DNA of 64,000 nt. It comes from Kocuria tytonis. Lineage in GTDB: Bacteria > Actinomycetota > Actinomycetes > Actinomycetales > Micrococcaceae. Both the position numbers and the translations under genes were made by a program. Below, in pieces: positions 62,194 to 64,000 of this stretch. Location of the stretch: the NCBI RefSeq assembly GCF_003226895.2, contig NZ_PNJG02000002.1:248001-312000 (forward strand), read 5' to 3'. The number at the start of each line of letters is the position of its first letter. The stretch's first letter is position 1. The notes beneath the pieces are model-generated. The model was not told the DNA's origin and did not search any database. It was given only the letters and a program-made list of their open reading frames with translations.

Positions 62194-62256
62194 GCGTGAG
62201 GTGCGGTTCTGCCAAGGATTTTCGCGACGAGGCGGGCAGAAATGCACCTCACGCGC
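62194..62256. terminator. Long inverted repeat after the vWA gene
   Basis: Outer arms GCGTGAGGTGC and GCACCTCACGC and inner arms TTCTGCC and GGCAGAA form a compound stem with a long loop. It lies between the convergent vWA and toxin genes and may end both. Confidence 0.6.
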
Positions 62257-62281
62257 TTCGGGCACTGAGAACACCTCGGAT

Positions 62282-62539
62282 CTAGCGGTAGACCTCCCGA
62301 CGGTGTCCGATCCTCAGCACCAGGATCACCAGCTCCCCATCGAGGATCTCGTAGATGACGCGATGGTCGCCCACCCAGATACGCATCTCCCCCGCGCCGC
62401 CCTTCAACTGGATGAAGCCCGGTGGGCGTGGGGCCCGGGCAAGTTTCCCGATTGCTTCCCGAAGACGCCGCGCAGTGCCCTGGCCCAGCTTGCGCAGCGT
62501 CGTCGCCGCCGAGGCCGCATAGCTGATCGCGTAGGCCAT
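62282..62539 (-). CDS. RelE/ParE-type toxin
   Basis: An 85-residue basic protein with the RelE fold pattern: YAASAATTLRKLGQGTARRLREAI, then GFIQLKGGAGEMRIWVGDHRVIYEILDGELVILVLRIGHRREVYR. The Arg in MRIWVGDHRVIYEI and the C-terminal HRREVYR fit an mRNA-cleaving toxin. It starts 9 bases after the antitoxin stop. Confidence 0.88.
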   Translation of the reverse strand: MAYAISYAASAATTLRKLGQGTARRLREAIGKLARAPRPPGFIQLKGGAGEMRIWVGDHRVIYEILDGELVILVLRIGHRREVYR

Positions 62540-62548
62540 GGCAGGGTC

Positions 62549-62797
62549 TCAGATGCCGAGTTCTCGCCGCAGGTCCTCGTGGGAGACCCGTGGCTCCTGC
62601 TCGGCGCGCGCTTCTGCCGCCGCCCGGGCATCGGCCACGTCCTCGAGGGCCGCCACCGCACGGTCGTAGAACTCGGGCGAGACCACGACGGCACGTCGTC
62701 CCGCGCCCCTCGAGGTGATCTCGACTGGCTCGCGTTGGGCAGTTGCGATGTAGTCGCTCTGCTGGTTGCGGAACTGGGAAAGCGTCACGGAGACCAT
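62549..62797 (-). CDS. Phd/YefM-type antitoxin
   Basis: An 82-residue protein. The N-terminus (MVSVTLSQFRNQQSDYIATAQREPVEITSRGAGRRAVVVSPEFYDR) is the Phd DNA-binding fold, and the acidic Ala/Glu-rich C-terminus should neutralise the toxin. It precedes and is co-transcribed with the toxin and should repress the operon. CACGCT at 62804-62809 is in leaderless position. A TTG upstream (62812) is a less likely start. Confidence 0.85.
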   Translation of the reverse strand: MVSVTLSQFRNQQSDYIATAQREPVEITSRGAGRRAVVVSPEFYDRAVAALEDVADARAAAEARAEQEPRVSHEDLRRELGI

Positions 62798-62898
62798 ATC
62801 GAAAGCGTGCAACTTGTACGTTTGTGCCGCTGCTGATGGGGGGGGTAGTGATGTGCGAACAGATATTCAATTGGTGCTTTGGCTTTGTCCCCACGGAC

Positions 62899-62904
62899 TA
62901 GTAT
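62899..62904 (+). promoter_or_regulatory. -10 box for leaderless acetyltransferase
   Basis: TAGTAT is at exactly -12 to -7 from the ATG at 62911. Confidence 0.55.
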
Positions 62905-62910
62905 GCGGAC

Positions 62911-63419
62911 ATGATTGAGACCAGTCGTCTCCTACTTCGCCGACCCTTCCCCGCTGACATCGATGCCGTCTATGCATACCGGTCCCGAGCAGATGTCGCC
63001 CGCTACTTGAGTGCAGGAACGTGGACCCGCCAGAAAACTGGCGAGGAAATCGATACCTATGCCGATGCACAGCTGAATAGACCCGGCGACGAATTGGTGC
63101 TCCTGGCCGAGCTCCGCACCACCCGGGAAGTCGTCGGCGAGGTGGGACTGAAGTGGACCGACGCGGACAACGCCGCCGAAATCGGGTACGTGTTCAACCC
63201 TGCTTACATGGGGAGGGGCCTGGCCTCCGAAGCTGTCTCCGGTGTTCTCTCCGCAGCCCTCGGCGCATGGGCTTCACCCGGGTCAGTGCGCGAACCGATG
63301 CTGACGACCGGGCCTCCCGTTTGCTGTGTGAGCGGGTGGGAATGACGCTCGCCTCCCGCTCTCTGAGCGCAGATGGGCGCGACGTGGAAGAAGCAACCTA
63401 CATCAAATCCCGCGCGTAG
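62911..63419 (+). pseudogene. GNAT acetyltransferase (RimJ/RimL-like), frameshifted
   Basis: The first part (TSRLLLRRPFPADIDAVYAYRSRADVARYLS to FNPAYMGRGLASEAVSG) is a normal RimL-like start with the acetyl-CoA motif. Near 63265-63275 the frame must change by one base to continue as GFTRVSARTDADDRASRLLCERVGM, the normal end of the family. Restoring one G in the run at about 63270 would fix it. As read, the product is 144 residues with a wrong tail. Confidence 0.78.
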
Positions 63420-63446
63420 TGATCTCTGTACGGGATCAGGACACCA

Positions 63447-63839
63447 TCAAGCCCCCGCAGCCACAAGTTCCGCTGTGAATCCTGCAGAATTCTCCAGCCA
63501 GCCAGCATAGTGCTCAGGGCCACCGGCACGGGGATAGCGCTCCTGGTACAGCGGGCACCAGCCATGCTCGGGGGCAGCTCGCATGATCTCATCCACACGT
63601 GCGGATCGGCCCGCGGTGAATGCGAGATGGTTTACCCCCGGGGCTCAACGGTCGTGGACAGCACCGGAAAGATTCGGCGACGTGGTCAGCGTGAGATAAG
63701 CGCCCCCTCCTGACCAGTACTCGCCCTCAACCTACTTACCCGACTGGCTGAACCCAAGTTCCTCGAGGAGCCAACCCCACTCGGACCGCGCCTGAGCCAG
63801 ATCAGCCACCCATACTTCGACATGATGAAATCCCGTCAT
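63447..63839 (-). pseudogene. VOC (glyoxalase/bleomycin-resistance fold) protein with two stops
   Basis: Reading from ATG 63839 gives 131 codons of a VOC protein: FHHVEVWVADLAQARSEWGWLLEELGF, then GEYWSGGGAYLTL and the second half VNHLAFTAGRSARVDEIM...GGPEHYAGWLENSAGFTAELVA. Two in-frame stops break it: TAG at 63732-63734 and TGA at 63645-63647, where CGA is expected. This is a decayed gene. Confidence 0.8.
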
Positions 63840-63905
63840 GGATCCCTGGTGCCACCCTCGAAAAGACTGGCCGTTCGACCATGGTGTCGCCTCCCCGGTC
63901 GCACC

Positions 63906-63911
63906 TACCGT
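63906..63911 (+). promoter_or_regulatory. -10 box for leaderless last gene
   Basis: TACCGT is at exactly -12 to -7 from ATG 63918. Confidence 0.5.
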
Positions 63912-63917
63912 GGTGGG

Positions 63918-64000
63918 ATGGCTACCACCACTTCGTCCCGAGCCCCCTGGCTCCTCGTTCTCGGCGTCCTGCTGGCCGTCGCGGCCGCGGCACTGATCAC
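63918..64000 (+). CDS. Start of a membrane or exported protein, cut by window end
   Basis: The visible 27 residues begin MATTTSSRAPWLLVLGVLLAVAAAALI, a hydrophobic N-terminal segment like a signal anchor. The rest lies outside the window, so the family cannot be told. Confidence 0.6.
   Translation, partial: MATTTSSRAPWLLVLGVLLAVAAAALI

Noticed and set aside
62797-62812. TTG at 62812 as the antitoxin start
   Set aside because: The ATG at 62797 gives the normal Phd N-terminus and fits a box at -12 to -7.
1-64000. CRISPR arrays, rRNA genes or a replication origin
   Set aside because: No regularly spaced direct repeats with spacers, no 16S/23S/5S segments and no DnaA-box cluster were seen.

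Overview
The window reads as chromosomal DNA of a very GC-rich, Gram-positive actinobacterium, most likely of the order Micrococcales and perhaps close to Kocuria or Micrococcus (inference from gene content and style, not from a marker gene). Supporting signs are GTG starts, many apparently leaderless transcripts, an FprA-type ferredoxin reductase, proteins of the mycothiol-dependent enzyme superfamily, a fused ModB-ModC protein and a Glu-Asp-Phe tRNA cluster. Most of the window is ordinary core metabolism, with one accessory island (about 25.6-30.8 kb) and several decayed genes near the right edge.

Layout. 0-5 kb: three stacked hairpins, a short-chain dehydrogenase, an acyl-CoA synthetase and two acetyltransferases. 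5-9.8 kb: an ArsP/YraQ-like permease, an SdpI-like protein, a PAP2-like/ABM pair and a dicarboxylate/amino-acid symporter. 10-14.7 kb: an ABC exporter and a molybdate operon (regulator, modA, fused modBC). 15-19.7 kb: enoyl-CoA hydratase, nadE, a WGxxGW secreted peptide, nhaA and small membrane proteins. 19.8-22.2 kb: a TPP riboswitch in front of a dehydrogenase and a flavin monooxygenase. 22.3-25.6 kb: cardiolipin synthase-like protein, exonuclease III and an unknown protein. 25.6-30.8 kb: an island bounded by inverted copies of a 52-bp element, holding an HxlR repressor with a 42-bp symmetrical operator, two tandem DinB-like/mycothiol-type genes, a broken IS481 transposase, an unknown gene and a DUF559 protein. 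30.9-36.8 kb: a GH13 enzyme, a lipoprotein, three tRNAs, a double UspA and a sugar-lactone oxidase. 36.8-48.6 kb: ssuD, fprA, two purine permeases, a spermidine-synthase-like protein, a thiamine-binding protein, pta-ackA and a purine phosphoribosyltransferase. 48.8-58.7 kb: a frameshifted LGFP/SGNH surface protein, an ABC-class ATPase, an MFS transporter and a UvrA paralogue. 58.8-64 kb: formaldehyde dehydrogenase, a vWA protein, a toxin-antitoxin pair and three pseudogenes.

Three patterns run through the whole window. First, the 10-mer GACGACGCCG or its complement occurs about 30 times, in intergenic hairpins and inside low-complexity protein linkers, as if it were selected at the DNA level. 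Second, roughly 17 genes have a TAnnnT-like -10 box placed so that transcription would begin at or next to the start codon. Third, a TGCAGATT/CTGCATT element recurs in intergenic DNA. The strongest candidates for something undescribed are the GACGACGCCG element and the riboswitch-controlled oxidoreductase pair.
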